Source of the DNA: Patescibacteria group bacterium
Lineage (GTDB): Bacteria > Patescibacteriota > Patescibacteriia > SG8-24
Direction of reading: 5' to 3'
Assembly (NCBI GenBank): GCA_028714475.1
Contig: JAQTNC010000013.1
Coordinates: 1 to 36,340 of the forward strand
Length of the DNA stretch: 36,340 bases
Shown here: positions 22,135 through 30,754 of the stretch, in pieces
How positions within the stretch are numbered: position 1 is the first letter of the stretch
Layout: each line of letters begins with the position of its first letter
Notes under the pieces: model-generated
What the model saw: the letters and a program-made list of their open reading frames with translations, nothing else
Database searches by the model: none
Told to the model about the DNA's origin: nothing
Program-made: the position numbers and the translations under genes

Positions 22135-24489
22135 ATGTACGAGGCCAAACCCTACGAACACGACCACGAGAGCGAGGTGACGCTCTTCGCCGAGACGAAC
22201 TATCGCAACGTTCGGCGCAAGTTCGGTATCCGCACTGATGACCGGCGACGGCACATGTACATCATCGGCAAGACCGGCATGGGCAAGACGACGCTCCTCG
22301 AGAACATGGTGCTCTCCGACATCTATGCGGGGCACGGCGTGGCGTACATTGATCCGCACGGCGACACCGCCCAGAAGATCCTCGATTTCATTCCGGCGAA
22401 CCGCATCAACGACGTCGTCTATTTCAACCCGGCGGACATGGACAACCCGGTCGGGTTCAACATCCTCGAGATCGTCAACGACAGTCAAAAACATCTCGTG
22501 GCGGCCGGGCTCATGGGCGTGTTCAAGAAGATCTGGCCGGATGTCTGGTCGCCGCGCATGGAGTATATCCTGCTCAACACCATCTTGGCGCTCATCGACG
22601 CGCCAGGCTCGACGCTTTTGGGCATCTCCCGCATCCTCGTTGATGAGGAATACCGCAAGCGCGTCGTCTCGCTCTGCCAGGATCCGGTGGTCAAGACCTT
22701 CTGGGTCAAGGAATTCGCGTCCTTCTCCGAGAAGTACCGCACCGAGGCCGTGGCGCCGGTGCAGAACAAGGTCGGGCAGTTCCTCTCCGCCTCCATCATC
22801 CGCAACATCGTCGCGCAGGTGAAATCCACCATCAACATGCGCGAGATCATGGATTCGCGGAAGATCCTCATCGTTAATCTCGCCAAAGGCCTCATCGGCG
22901 AGGAGAACGCGCGCCTGCTCGGGGGCATGATCATCACGCGCCTCCAGCTCTCCGTCATGGAGCGCGCGGACATGCCGGAGACGGATCGTCAGGATTTTTA
23001 TCTTTACGTTGACGAGTTCCAGAATTTCGCCACCGAATCCTTTGCCAACATCCTCTCCGAGGCGCGCAAGTACCGGCTCAACCTCATCGTCGCGCACCAG
23101 TATATCGAACAGCTGGGCGACACCGGCCTGGCCGAGGCGATTTTCGGCAACGTCGGCACCATCATCTCCTTCCGCGTTGGCGCCAATGACGCCGAACAGT
23201 TGGCCAAGGAATTCGCGCCGCGTTTCACGGAAGAGGATCTCGTCAATCTCGGCAAGTACGATGTTTACCTGCGGCTCATGATCAACGGCGCCGCTTCGCC
23301 ACCGTTCAGCGCCACGACCTTGCTACCCATCGCCGAGTCCACCGGTTCGACCGAGAAGGTCGTTCGCGTCTCGCGCGAACGCTATGCCCGGCCGCGCGCG
23401 CAGATCGAGGAAAAGGTCTTGCGTTGGAGCGGCATGGGCACGGTGGACGAGGGCGGGATGCTGATGACGGAAGAGGAAAGCGAAGCCAAGGAGATGGAGG
23501 AGAAGTTCAAGGAACTTGAAGCCTCGTCGCCGAAGATTCCGGAATTAGCCAAGGTCGGCGGTGCCAAGAAGGATAAGCCGACTTTCAAGATACCGTGTTC
23601 CGTCTGTGGCAAGATCCAGGAGCTCACCTTCGAGCCGGACTGGTCGCGGCCGTGGTTCTGCAAGGAGGATCTGGAGAAGAAGAAGGCCGGACTCCTCAAG
23701 AACATCCCGACCGTCGGTCCGGGTCGTCCGCCGGGCTTGCCGCCCAAGGACCCGCCAGCGCCGTCGGCACCGGCCGCCGCCGTGCGTCCGCCACTGCCGC
23801 CTCCGCCGCCTGCCGCTGCCGTGATCGAGCCGCCCGCGCCAGCCGTTTCGTTGTCGTCCCTCTTCGGCAAGCGGCTTGACGAGGAGCAGGGCGAGGTGAT
23901 TGAGGAAGAGGGCGCGACCGATGACGTTTCTGAAGAAAAGGAAAAAGTTCCGCCGCTCACGCCGCGTCCTGGGTCAGGCGCCGCGCTCGTGAGCATGGAC
24001 GAGGCGAGGTCGCCGCGGCCGTCGCCGTCCATTGCGCCTCGGTCGGCCCCGGTCGCGTCAGCGCCGCGACCTTTCGCTCGCCAGAACCAACCGCGCCCGA
24101 ACGGTCCGACGGCACGACATCAGCCGCCGCGTCCGCCGATGGCCGGAAACCGCCTGCCGGGGAAACCCATGCCGCAGGCCTTGGCCCAGCGGCCGAAGCC
24201 CATGCCGCCGGCCCCGGTAAAATCGGTCGGCTTGGCGGCCTTGGCCAACGCGCCGCGTGCGGAAAAGAACGGCCCCGTTCAGAAGCGTCCGCTTGAATCG
24301 GTTCCGCCGCGGCCGAGCGTTGCTTCGGAAAAAGCCGAACCTGTGTCAGCGATGCCGGCCGCGCCTCCGATGGTGCCGCCCCCGCCGATGACGACGCCGA
24401 AAAACGCCGCATCGTCGGAACAGGTTCCGCCTGCGGCACCTCCGGCCGCGCCCACCCCCATGAAGCCCGGAGAAGTCATCAAGTTCTGA
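22135..24489 (+). CDS. VirD4/TraG-like P-loop ATPase with zinc ribbon and proline-rich tail
   Basis: 784 residues. Walker A is IIGKTGMGKTTLL (K51, T52); Walker B is LYVDEFQNF (D293, E294), followed by a Gln-containing sensor region (VAHQYIEQLGD) as in TraG/VirD4/HerA pumps, hexameric ATPases that move DNA or protein through a membrane pore. After the ATPase domain (to about 430) comes a zinc ribbon with C488, C491, C509 and D512 in place of the fourth Cys, then about 260 residues of Pro/Ala-rich, probably disordered tail. No N-terminal membrane helix is present; anchoring would come from the upstream partner. No relaxase or VirB genes are nearby, so this is not a standard conjugation locus. 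Confidence 0.9.
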   Translation: MYEAKPYEHDHESEVTLFAETNYRNVRRKFGIRTDDRRRHMYIIGKTGMGKTTLLENMVLSDIYAGHGVAYIDPHGDTAQKILDFIPANRINDVVYFNPADMDNPVGFNILEIVNDSQKHLVAAGLMGVFKKIWPDVWSPRMEYILLNTILALIDAPGSTLLGISRILVDEEYRKRVVSLCQDPVVKTFWVKEFASFSEKYRTEAVAPVQNKVGQFLSASIIRNIVAQVKSTINMREIMDSRKILIVNLAKGLIGEENARLLGGMIITRLQLSVMERADMPETDRQDFYLYVDEFQNFATESFANILSEARKYRLNLIVAHQYIEQLGDTGLAEAIFGNVGTIISFRVGANDAEQLAKEFAPRFTEEDLVNLGKYDVYLRLMINGAASPPFSATTLLPIAESTGSTEKVVRVSRERYARPRAQIEEKVLRWSGMGTVDEGGMLMTEEESEAKEMEEKFKELEASSPKIPELAKVGGAKKDKPTFKIPCSVCGKIQELTFEPDWSRPWFCKEDLEKKKAGLLKNIPTVGPGRPPGLPPKDPPAPSAPAAAVRPPLPPPPPAAAVIEPPAPAVSLSSLFGKRLDEEQGEVIEEEGATDDVSEEKEKVPPLTPRPGSGAALVSMDEARSPRPSPSIAPRSAPVASAPRPFARQNQPRPNGPTARHQPPRPPMAGNRLPGKPMPQALAQRPKPMPPAPVKSVGLAALANAPRAEKNGPVQKRPLESVPPRPSVASEKAEPVSAMPAAPPMVPPPPMTTPKNAASSEQVPPAAPPAAPTPMKPGEVIKF

Positions 24490-24492
24490 ACT

Positions 24493-25449
24493 GTGAAGAT
24501 TTCCGTTAAGCCATCCCGTCGCGAACGGCGCCTCTTCTTCATCCTGGGGGCGGCGTTCTTCCTGTTGCTCGCGACCGTCTTCCTGCGCCACGTCGTCGTC
24601 AGCGAGGAGTCCCGGGCGCGTCAGGCCGCGGAAACCGACTTACGCCTGCAGCAGCGCCTGCTGGCCAAGCGCCTTGCTCAAGTCGAGGAGAACGACGCCA
24701 ATGACCGTCGGTCACTCATGGAGGCGTTGGACAACAACTCCCTGTCATCCGGAAACGTGGGCGGATTGAAGGCTAACGCGCCGTTTGCCGCGGAAAAAAT
24801 CATCGGCGCCGTAGCCGAACTGATTTGCGTGGACAACGTAAATCGCGAGACGCTCTACACCGCGTCGGGCGTCGTCATTGACCCAGCCGGCGTCATCGTC
24901 ACCAACCAGCACAACCTGCGCAGCCGCGACAATTCGCTCATCCGCATCTGCGGCGTCGGCTTCACCGACGATCTCCAGAAATCACCGAAAATAGAATACG
25001 TCGCCGTCACCTCGGCGCTGCACAAGACGGCTGATCTCGCCATCATCCGCATCACCGATCGGCTGGACGGCGGCGCCTTGCCCGATGAGTTTCCGGCCTT
25101 GTCGCTCAAGGAATCCGCCGAGGCGGCGCGCGTCTTGAACCTGGGCGACGCCATTTACATCGGCGGCTACCCGAGCCTCGGAGCCGATACGTTCACCTTT
25201 ACCGCGGGCGTCGTGAGCGGCCGCGTCGGCGCGGAACTCATCAAGACCTCGGCACTCATTGACGCCGGCACGTCAGGCGGCGCGGCTTTCGATGCCGCCG
25301 GCCGCTACGTCGGCATGCCGACCGCGGCGGCCAAGGGAGAGATCGGCGGCAGCCTCGGCTACCTGATTTCCGCCGAGGTCGTGACGAAATTCCTAGACGA
25401 TTACTACGCCTTGAAGGCCTCCATCCCGGATAACGCCGGCGGCCAGTGA
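24493..25449 (+). CDS. Membrane-anchored trypsin-like serine protease
   Basis: 318 residues from a GTG start three bases after the ATPase stop. One membrane helix (about 14-33) and a short coiled coil (40-75, rich in Arg, Gln, Glu) precede a chymotrypsin-fold domain with H140 (VTNQHNL), D181 (TADLAIIRI) and S261 (DAGTSGGAAF). The usual GNSGGP is GTSGGA here. The topology predicts the protease outside the membrane, HtrA/DegS-like but without a PDZ domain. As the third gene after the DUF/ATPase pair it may process that machine's parts or substrates (inference). Confidence 0.85.
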   Translation: MKISVKPSRRERRLFFILGAAFFLLLATVFLRHVVVSEESRARQAAETDLRLQQRLLAKRLAQVEENDANDRRSLMEALDNNSLSSGNVGGLKANAPFAAEKIIGAVAELICVDNVNRETLYTASGVVIDPAGVIVTNQHNLRSRDNSLIRICGVGFTDDLQKSPKIEYVAVTSALHKTADLAIIRITDRLDGGALPDEFPALSLKESAEAARVLNLGDAIYIGGYPSLGADTFTFTAGVVSGRVGAELIKTSALIDAGTSGGAAFDAAGRYVGMPTAAAKGEIGGSLGYLISAEVVTKFLDDYYALKASIPDNAGGQ

Positions 25450-25453
25450 ACTT

Positions 25454-26125
25454 ATGCCTCGCCCCGTGACTTTCAAGACCGAGGACGGTGTGACCATCGC
25501 CGCCAATTTCTGTCGTGGCCGCGGCACCGGCCCGGTCGCGCTCCTCCTGCACATGATGCCGGCGACCAAGGAAAGCTGGCTCATCTTTTCGCCGCGGCTG
25601 GTTCGGCTCGGTTTCACCGTGCTCGCGATTGACCTGCGCGGCCACGGCGGCAGCAGCCAAGGTCCGGACGGGCATTTGGATTACAAATTGTTTGAGGATG
25701 AGGATCACCAGAAAAAAATCCTGGATGTTGAGGCGGCCGTGAAATATCTGACCGACACCCTCGGCGAACGTGGCCGTCGGCCGGTCATCGTCGGCGCGTC
25801 CATCGGTGCCAATCTCGCCATCGCCTTCGCCGGCGATCATCCGGAAATTCCCGCCGTCGCGGCGCTTTCGCCGGGCCTCGACTATCGCGGCATCACCACG
25901 CCGGATAAGGTGAAGCGACTCAAGGACAATCAAGCCCTGTTCCTCGCCGCGAGTGAGGAGGACGAGCTGTCCTTCAAGACCAATCGCGAACTCAAGCTGA
26001 TCAAGCCCGACGCGACCCTCAAGGAGTATCACGGTGCCGGCCACGGCACGGCGATGTTCGAACGCGAACCGGCCCTGCTCGATGAGCTGGCCGAGTGGTG
26101 CCAGGCCCACGCGGCAAAAGCTTAA
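25454..26125 (+). CDS. Alpha/beta hydrolase (dienelactone-hydrolase-like)
   Basis: 223 residues. The nucleophile elbow is VGASIGAN (S116), the oxyanion side is LLLHMMPATKESW, and the acid/base pair is in ASEEDE (about 170-175) and GAGHGTAMF (H197). The central RGHGGSSQ motif is standard. No signal peptide is seen, so it is cytosolic. Esterases or peptidases of this class have wide substrate ranges. It begins four bases after the protease stop and ends the 20701-26125 unit. Confidence 0.85.
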   Translation: MPRPVTFKTEDGVTIAANFCRGRGTGPVALLLHMMPATKESWLIFSPRLVRLGFTVLAIDLRGHGGSSQGPDGHLDYKLFEDEDHQKKILDVEAAVKYLTDTLGERGRRPVIVGASIGANLAIAFAGDHPEIPAVAALSPGLDYRGITTPDKVKRLKDNQALFLAASEEDELSFKTNRELKLIKPDATLKEYHGAGHGTAMFEREPALLDELAEWCQAHAAKA

Positions 26126-26137
26126 AAGCGCCGTTTC

Positions 26138-26166
26138 TTGTTTTCATCCAGACTAGCCTATACGAT
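26138..26166 (+). promoter_or_regulatory. Promoter of the HAD phosphatase gene
   Basis: TTGTTT (26138-26143), 17 bp, TACGAT (26161-26166). Confidence 0.5.
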
Positions 26167-26233
26167 GTAAGCAGCATCGAACGGACTAGTTCTTTTTGTC
26201 CGGCTTCGCGTCGGAGGAAGCGAGGGTATCTTT

Positions 26234-26815
26234 ATGGACAACCAGTCACCACCAAACACGAGACGCGTCGGATTGGATTTTGACGGTGTCATCGTTGACC
26301 ACACTGGCCATAAGATTGAGGTGGCGGCCAGGAGCGGCCTAAGGTTGGAACCCCGCCAGACCAACACCAACCTGTTTCACCAGCTGGTGTCGGTCGACGA
26401 CTACCGGCCCATGGCGCAGGTGATATACGGCGAGATGACGGAAACCGCCCCGGCCGTTTCGGGGGCCATCGAGCATCTACCGCTGATTCCGGGCGCCGCC
26501 TTCATCGTCTCCGCTCGCCGCGCGCTGTGGCAGCCGTCGGCTCGCCATTGGCTCACGTCTCACGGCGTTTTCGGCGTCATTCCGGAGGCGCGGGTGTTTC
26601 TCGCCGCGGACGAGCGCGCGAAGGTTCAGCAGGTCATTCAGCTTGGCCTCACTGATTTCCTCGACGACAAGTTGGACATCCTCTGTGACCTCCCGCCGAC
26701 GATGAGGCGGTGGCTGTTCGACGAGTATGGCGTGGCCGATGAGCTGAATCTGCCGTCAGGCATCACGCCAGTTCGCAGCTGGGCCGATTTCATCCGCCAG
26801 CTCACTCAAGGATGA
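26234..26815 (+). CDS. HAD-superfamily phosphatase, possibly 5'-nucleotidase-like
   Basis: 193 residues. HAD motif I is GLDFDGVIVD (nucleophile D15 and acid/base D17), motif II lies in FIVSARRA, and motif IV is DFLDDKLDIL (about 155-164). The small size and helical cap resemble 5'(3')-deoxyribonucleotidases and related phosphatases, so nucleotide dephosphorylation is plausible but not shown. GAGGG precedes the ATG. It is a monocistronic unit with its own promoter and terminator. Confidence 0.75.
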   Translation: MDNQSPPNTRRVGLDFDGVIVDHTGHKIEVAARSGLRLEPRQTNTNLFHQLVSVDDYRPMAQVIYGEMTETAPAVSGAIEHLPLIPGAAFIVSARRALWQPSARHWLTSHGVFGVIPEARVFLAADERAKVQQVIQLGLTDFLDDKLDILCDLPPTMRRWLFDEYGVADELNLPSGITPVRSWADFIRQLTQG

Positions 26816-26829
26816 ACCGACGTGTCACG

Positions 26830-26853
26830 AGGTGCCGTCTCCCGGCACCTTTT
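26830..26853 (+). terminator. Terminator of the HAD gene
   Basis: 8-bp stem AGGTGCCG/CGGCACCT (26830-26837 with 26843-26850), loop TCTCC, then TTT. Confidence 0.8.
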
Positions 26854-26864
26854 GTAGCTCACTC

Positions 26865-26893
26865 TTGTTAAAGGCGGCGTTTGGCGTTATATT
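26865..26893 (+). promoter_or_regulatory. Promoter of mnmA
   Basis: TTGTTA (26865-26870), 17 bp, TATATT (26888-26893). The ATG follows after 12 bases with no ribosome site, so the message is probably leaderless. Confidence 0.65.
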
Positions 26894-26905
26894 ATTCAGT
26901 CATCT

Positions 26906-28030
26906 ATGAAGCGGGCTGAACGGAAAAAAATCCTGGTAGCCATGTCCGGCGGTGTGGATTCGAGCGTCGCGGCGGCTTTGTTGTTGCATGAAGGCCATGA
27001 GGTCGTGGGCGCGTTCATGAAGAACTGGTCCGACACCAAGGATGAGCTGACCGGCGTCTGTTCTTGGCGAGCCGAACGGCGTGACGCGGAACTGGTGGCC
27101 GGTCGCCTCGGTATCCCCCTGCTCACCTTCGATTTCGAGAAGGAATACCGTACCGGCGTTCTTGAGTATTTCCTGCGCGAGTACGCCGCCGGCCGCACGC
27201 CGAACCCGGATGTGATGTGCAACAAGCTCGTGAAGTTCGGGCCGTTCCTAGCCGAGGCGGAGAAAATCGGGGCCGACGCCATCGCCACCGGTCATTACGC
27301 GCGCGTCGTGATGACGCGAGGCCGCGCGCGGCTGCTCGCGGGCGTTGATCCAAACAAGGACCAGTCGTATTTCCTGCACCAGCTCGATCAGTCGCAGCTG
27401 CGCCGGACGCTGTTCCCGGTCGGCGGCCTGCTCAAGACCGAAGTGCGCCGCCTCGCGCGCGAGTTCCGTTTGCCGACCGCGGAAAAGAAGGACAGTCAAG
27501 GCATATGCTTCATCGGCAAGGTCGAGCTGAAGGATTTTCTCGCGGCCCGGCTACCGTCGCGACCCGGCCCCATCGTCACCGTGGACGGCCATGTCGTCGG
27601 CCGTCATCAGGGCATGGCGCCATACACCATCGGCCAGCGGCACGGACTCAATCTCGGTGGGGGAGAGCCGTATTTCGTCGTAGACAAGGATGCCAAACGA
27701 AATGCCGTCATCGTGGCCCGCGGCGTGGAACACGAGGAACTCTATGCCACGGCGCTCATCGCCGCCGAGCCGCACTGGATTTCCGGCCGGCCGCCCTGCT
27801 GGCCGCCTGCCCCGTGGCCGCGAAGCGGCTTTACGGGGTGGCGCGGTCAGGCCCGCATTCGCTACCGCCAGTCCCTGCAGGAGGTCACGGTCAAGCCCGG
27901 CGAAGGCGGCCTCCTGACCGTCCGCTTCAAGGAACGCCAGCGCGCCGTGACCCCAGGCCAGTTCGTGGTCCTCTATAATAAGGAAGAGTGTCTCGGCGGC
28001 GCGGTCATCCGTTGCCGAATACAAACGTAG
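26906..28030 (+). CDS. mnmA: tRNA 2-thiouridylase MnmA
   Basis: 374 residues. The PP-loop MSGGVDSS (13-20) binds ATP to adenylate U34 of Lys, Glu and Gln tRNAs; catalytic cysteines are C105 (PDVMCNKLVKF) and C201 (QGICFIGK), which pass sulfur as a persulfide. The downstream beta-barrel segments (KDQSYFLHQL, GQRHGLNLGG) are conserved. Length is typical. It lies directly behind a promoter and is followed by a palindromic repeat and the GerMN-type lipoprotein gene. Confidence 0.97.
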   Translation: MKRAERKKILVAMSGGVDSSVAAALLLHEGHEVVGAFMKNWSDTKDELTGVCSWRAERRDAELVAGRLGIPLLTFDFEKEYRTGVLEYFLREYAAGRTPNPDVMCNKLVKFGPFLAEAEKIGADAIATGHYARVVMTRGRARLLAGVDPNKDQSYFLHQLDQSQLRRTLFPVGGLLKTEVRRLAREFRLPTAEKKDSQGICFIGKVELKDFLAARLPSRPGPIVTVDGHVVGRHQGMAPYTIGQRHGLNLGGGEPYFVVDKDAKRNAVIVARGVEHEELYATALIAAEPHWISGRPPCWPPAPWPRSGFTGWRGQARIRYRQSLQEVTVKPGEGGLLTVRFKERQRAVTPGQFVVLYNKEECLGGAVIRCRIQT

Positions 28031-28068
28031 CGGCCGGACCCTGTCCGGCACCACCTTGTATGGAAGGT
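28024..28068. repeat. REP-like palindrome copy 1 after mnmA
   Basis: GTAGCGGCCGGACCCTGTCC overlaps the mnmA stop and forms a hairpin (GCCGGAC/GTCCGGC around CCT), followed by a second one (ACCTT/AAGGT). It matches 28780-28806 before alaS. Confidence 0.65.
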
Positions 28069-28088
28069 GATAGATTCGGTGTCGCCGA

Positions 28089-28117
28089 TTGCCGAATGAC
28101 GGTCAGCGCGGTATCCT
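28089..28117 (+). promoter_or_regulatory. Weak promoter candidate for the lipoprotein gene
   Basis: TTGCCG (28089-28094), 17 bp, TATCCT (28112-28117); an overlapping TATTAT (28117-28122) lacks a good -35. Confidence 0.3.
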
Positions 28118-28149
28118 ATTATCGCTGTCTTGTAGATAAATCACCTCTT

Positions 28150-28776
28150 ATGAAGTACTCAAAATACGCCTTAATTATGTCCGCCGTCGGCCTCACTTTG
28201 GTCGGTTTTGGTTGCCGCGAAACAGGCGATCAGATCGGCACGGCCGTCGTCCAGCCGATTGCCGCTCCGGTCGCGGCCTTGAATTACGCCAAGACGACCC
28301 TTTCCGATACCCAGGCCAAGGCCAACGAGCAGGCCGAATCCGTCGCCAACGAGATGACCGTAGCCATGGTCCTGACCGATGGCACGGAAGCGCCCGCTGA
28401 AGCCGTCATCGGGGAAACCTTCGGCTGCAACGACAGGGTGGCTTTTACCAAAGCGCCGCGGATGACCGAAAGCGGCAACGTTCTGCAGGATGCCCTCACT
28501 TCGCTGCTGGCGGTGCGTGAATCCACATTCAAGGGTTTTTACAACGCCTTGAGCCAGTCAAGTCTGTCCGTGGAAAAGATCCAGAGCACGGACGGCGTCA
28601 CGACCGAGGTCTGGCTCAAGGGCCAAATCCAGTCTGCCGGCGCCTGCGATGACCCTCGCATCAAGAAGCAGATCGAGGCGACGGTCGAGAGACTCAAGCC
28701 GAAGTACAAGATTTTCCTGAACGGCACGGAGGAGAATTGGCGCTGCATCGGCGACATGAGCGGCCAATGCAAATAA
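28150..28776 (+). CDS. Putative lipoprotein with a GerMN-like domain
   Basis: 208 residues. A signal peptide (KYALIMSAVGLTLVGFG) ends at Cys 24; the lipobox GFGC is not canonical, so lipidation is probable rather than certain. The C-terminal half (about 110-190) fits a GerMN domain: LQDALTSLLAVRESTFKGFY, then VEKIQSTDGVTTEVWLKGQ and a final helix before KIFLNGTEENWRC. GerMN domains are extracellular ligand- or peptidoglycan-associated modules of unsettled function. The codon context and position between mnmA and alaS give no further clue. Confidence 0.7.
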   Translation: MKYSKYALIMSAVGLTLVGFGCRETGDQIGTAVVQPIAAPVAALNYAKTTLSDTQAKANEQAESVANEMTVAMVLTDGTEAPAEAVIGETFGCNDRVAFTKAPRMTESGNVLQDALTSLLAVRESTFKGFYNALSQSSLSVEKIQSTDGVTTEVWLKGQIQSAGACDDPRIKKQIEATVERLKPKYKIFLNGTEENWRCIGDMSGQCK

Positions 28777-28779
28777 TCG

Positions 28780-28806
28780 TAGCGGCGGGACCCTGTTCCG
28801 CATCAT
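28780..28806. repeat. REP-like palindrome copy 2 before alaS
   Basis: GTAGCGGCGGGACCCTGTTC resembles copy 1 with a few changes; the compensating G.U pair keeps the hairpin (GCGGGA with TTCCGC). Confidence 0.6.
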
Positions 28807-28812
28807 TTACCA

Positions 28813-30672
28813 ATGACCACCGCTGAAATCCGCGCGAAATTCCTCGCCTTCTTCCGAAGCAAGGGCCACGCCATCATCCCGTCGGCCTCGCTCATCCCGG
28901 AAAATGACCCGACCGTGCTTTTCACCACGGCCGGAATGCAGCCGCTCGTGCCGTATCTCTTGGGCGAACCGCATCCGATGGGCAAGCGTCTCGCCGATTG
29001 CCAGAAGTGCGTGCGCACCGGCGATATCGACGAGGTTGGCGACAACCGGCACTGCACCTTCTTCGAGATGCTCGGCAACTGGTCGCTCGGGGACTACTTC
29101 AAGAAGGAAGCCATCGAGTGGAGCTTTGAGTTCCTGACGGACGCGGAAAAAGGCCTCGGCCTCGACCCCCAGCGCCTTTACGTTACAGTTTTCGAAGGCG
29201 ATACGGAAACCGGCTTGGGTCTCGACGAGGAAGCCGCGATGTATTGGCAAAAAGCCTTCGCGACGAAAAACATTGACGCCAAAATCGGCGAGCGCATCTT
29301 CGCTTACCCGAAAAACAAGAATTGGTGGGGTCCGGCCGGCCAGACCGGCCCGTGTGGCCCGGATACGGAGATGTTCTACGACACGTTGAACATGACCGAC
29401 CGACGCACGCACGCGCCGGGGTGGGGTGAAGCGGACGAATGCCATCCGAACTGTGACTGCGGGCGTTACGTCGAGATTTGGAATGACGTCTTCATGGAAT
29501 TCAACAAGACCACCGACGGCAAGTTCGAACCGCTCGCGCAGAAGAACGTGGATACCGGCATGGGACTCGAACGTGTGGCGATGATGCTGCAGGGCGTTTC
29601 GACGGTCTTCGACATCGATATTTTTCAACCAATCATCCGGGCCATTGAGACGAAGACCGGCTGCCGTTATGGCGAGTCGCCGGAAATCATCCGTAGCATC
29701 CGCATCATTGCCGATCACCTCCGCACCGCGACTTTCATCATCGGCGATCAGCGTGGCGTCGGCCCGTCCAACAAGGATCAGGGCTACATCGTGCGCCGTC
29801 TCATCCGTCGCGCCGTGATGAGCGGTCGCAAGCAACTCGGCATCCAGGGCAAGTTCACGGTGGCGATTGCCGAGGAGGTCATAAAACTGTACGGCGAAAC
29901 CTACCCCGAGCTCGCCGCAAACCGCGAGCGCGTGATCCGCGAGCTTGACGCCGAGGAAGAGAAATTCACCCGCACCCTGGAGAAAGGCGTGGCCGAAGCT
30001 GCCAAGCTCAAGACGAAATTCGCCGACGCGACGGAAATCTCCGGCGCCACGGCATATTATTTATATGAATCGTTCGGTTTCCCGCGGGAAATGACCGAGG
30101 AGGAATTCGGCAAGAAAGTGAACGATACCGAATGGGCAGACGAACAGAAGAAGCACCAGGAAATGTCCCGCGCCGGAGCGGAGCAGAAGTTCGCCGGCGG
30201 TCTCGCGGACCATTCGGAAATCTCCACGAAATACCACACCGCGACGCATTTGCTGGATGCGGCCCTGCGTCAGGTGCTTGGTACCCATGTCGAACAGCGG
30301 GGGAGCAACATCACGGCCGAAAGGATGCGCTTCGACTTCTCGCACCCGGCCAAGATGACGCCGGAAGAAATCGCGGCCGTGGAAAAACTCGTGAACGACT
30401 GGATCGCCGCCGACTACCCCGTTCGTTTCGAGATGATGACCGTGGACGAGGCCAAAGCCGCCGGAGCGATCGGAATCTTCACGGACAAGTACGCCGGCCT
30501 TGGTAACCAAGTGAAGGTCTATCTCATCGGCGACGACACCCGCGGCTACATCTCCAAGGAAATCTGTGGCGGCCCTCACGTCGAACACACTGGCCAAATC
30601 GGCAGCTTCAAGATCCAAAAGGAAGAAGCCAGCTCCGCCGGCATCCGCCGCATCAAAGCCGTCGTCTCATAA
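28813..30672 (+). CDS. alaS: Alanyl-tRNA synthetase without C-Ala domain
   Basis: 619 residues against about 876 in E. coli. The class II catalytic core (FLAFFRSKGHAIIPSASLIPENDPT, motif 2 TGDIDEVGDNRHCTFFEMLGNW, motif 3 with GMGLERVAM) is complete, as is the tRNA-acceptor binding part. The editing domain keeps its zinc site: H475 and H479 (HTATH), C585 and H589 (CGGPH). The protein ends directly after it (IRRIKAVVS), so the C-terminal Ala domain that helps tRNA binding and oligomerisation is missing. No separate C-Ala gene is present here. Confidence 0.95.
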   Translation: MTTAEIRAKFLAFFRSKGHAIIPSASLIPENDPTVLFTTAGMQPLVPYLLGEPHPMGKRLADCQKCVRTGDIDEVGDNRHCTFFEMLGNWSLGDYFKKEAIEWSFEFLTDAEKGLGLDPQRLYVTVFEGDTETGLGLDEEAAMYWQKAFATKNIDAKIGERIFAYPKNKNWWGPAGQTGPCGPDTEMFYDTLNMTDRRTHAPGWGEADECHPNCDCGRYVEIWNDVFMEFNKTTDGKFEPLAQKNVDTGMGLERVAMMLQGVSTVFDIDIFQPIIRAIETKTGCRYGESPEIIRSIRIIADHLRTATFIIGDQRGVGPSNKDQGYIVRRLIRRAVMSGRKQLGIQGKFTVAIAEEVIKLYGETYPELAANRERVIRELDAEEEKFTRTLEKGVAEAAKLKTKFADATEISGATAYYLYESFGFPREMTEEEFGKKVNDTEWADEQKKHQEMSRAGAEQKFAGGLADHSEISTKYHTATHLLDAALRQVLGTHVEQRGSNITAERMRFDFSHPAKMTPEEIAAVEKLVNDWIAADYPVRFEMMTVDEAKAAGAIGIFTDKYAGLGNQVKVYLIGDDTRGYISKEICGGPHVEHTGQIGSFKIQKEEASSAGIRRIKAVVS

Positions 30673-30679
30673 ATATTCC

Positions 30680-30750
30680 CTGAGCGCAGTGTTCGGGGAC
30701 TGTCCCCTCGGATGGGGACTGTCCCTGAACACGTAGTCGAAGGGCCACCG
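30680..30750. repeat. REP-like palindrome with nested palindromes
   Basis: The whole alaS to 30755 gap: outer arms CCCTGAGCGCAG and GTAGTCGAAGGG enclose GTGTTC/GAACAC arms that enclose two copies of a GGGGACTGTCCC palindrome. Confidence 0.6.
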
Positions 30751-30754
30751 AGTC

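Noticed and set aside
20701-24489. Conjugation or integrated plasmid locus
   Set aside because: No relaxase, VirB4 or VirB6-type gene, integrase or attachment site nearby; the pair is better seen as a chromosomal machine.
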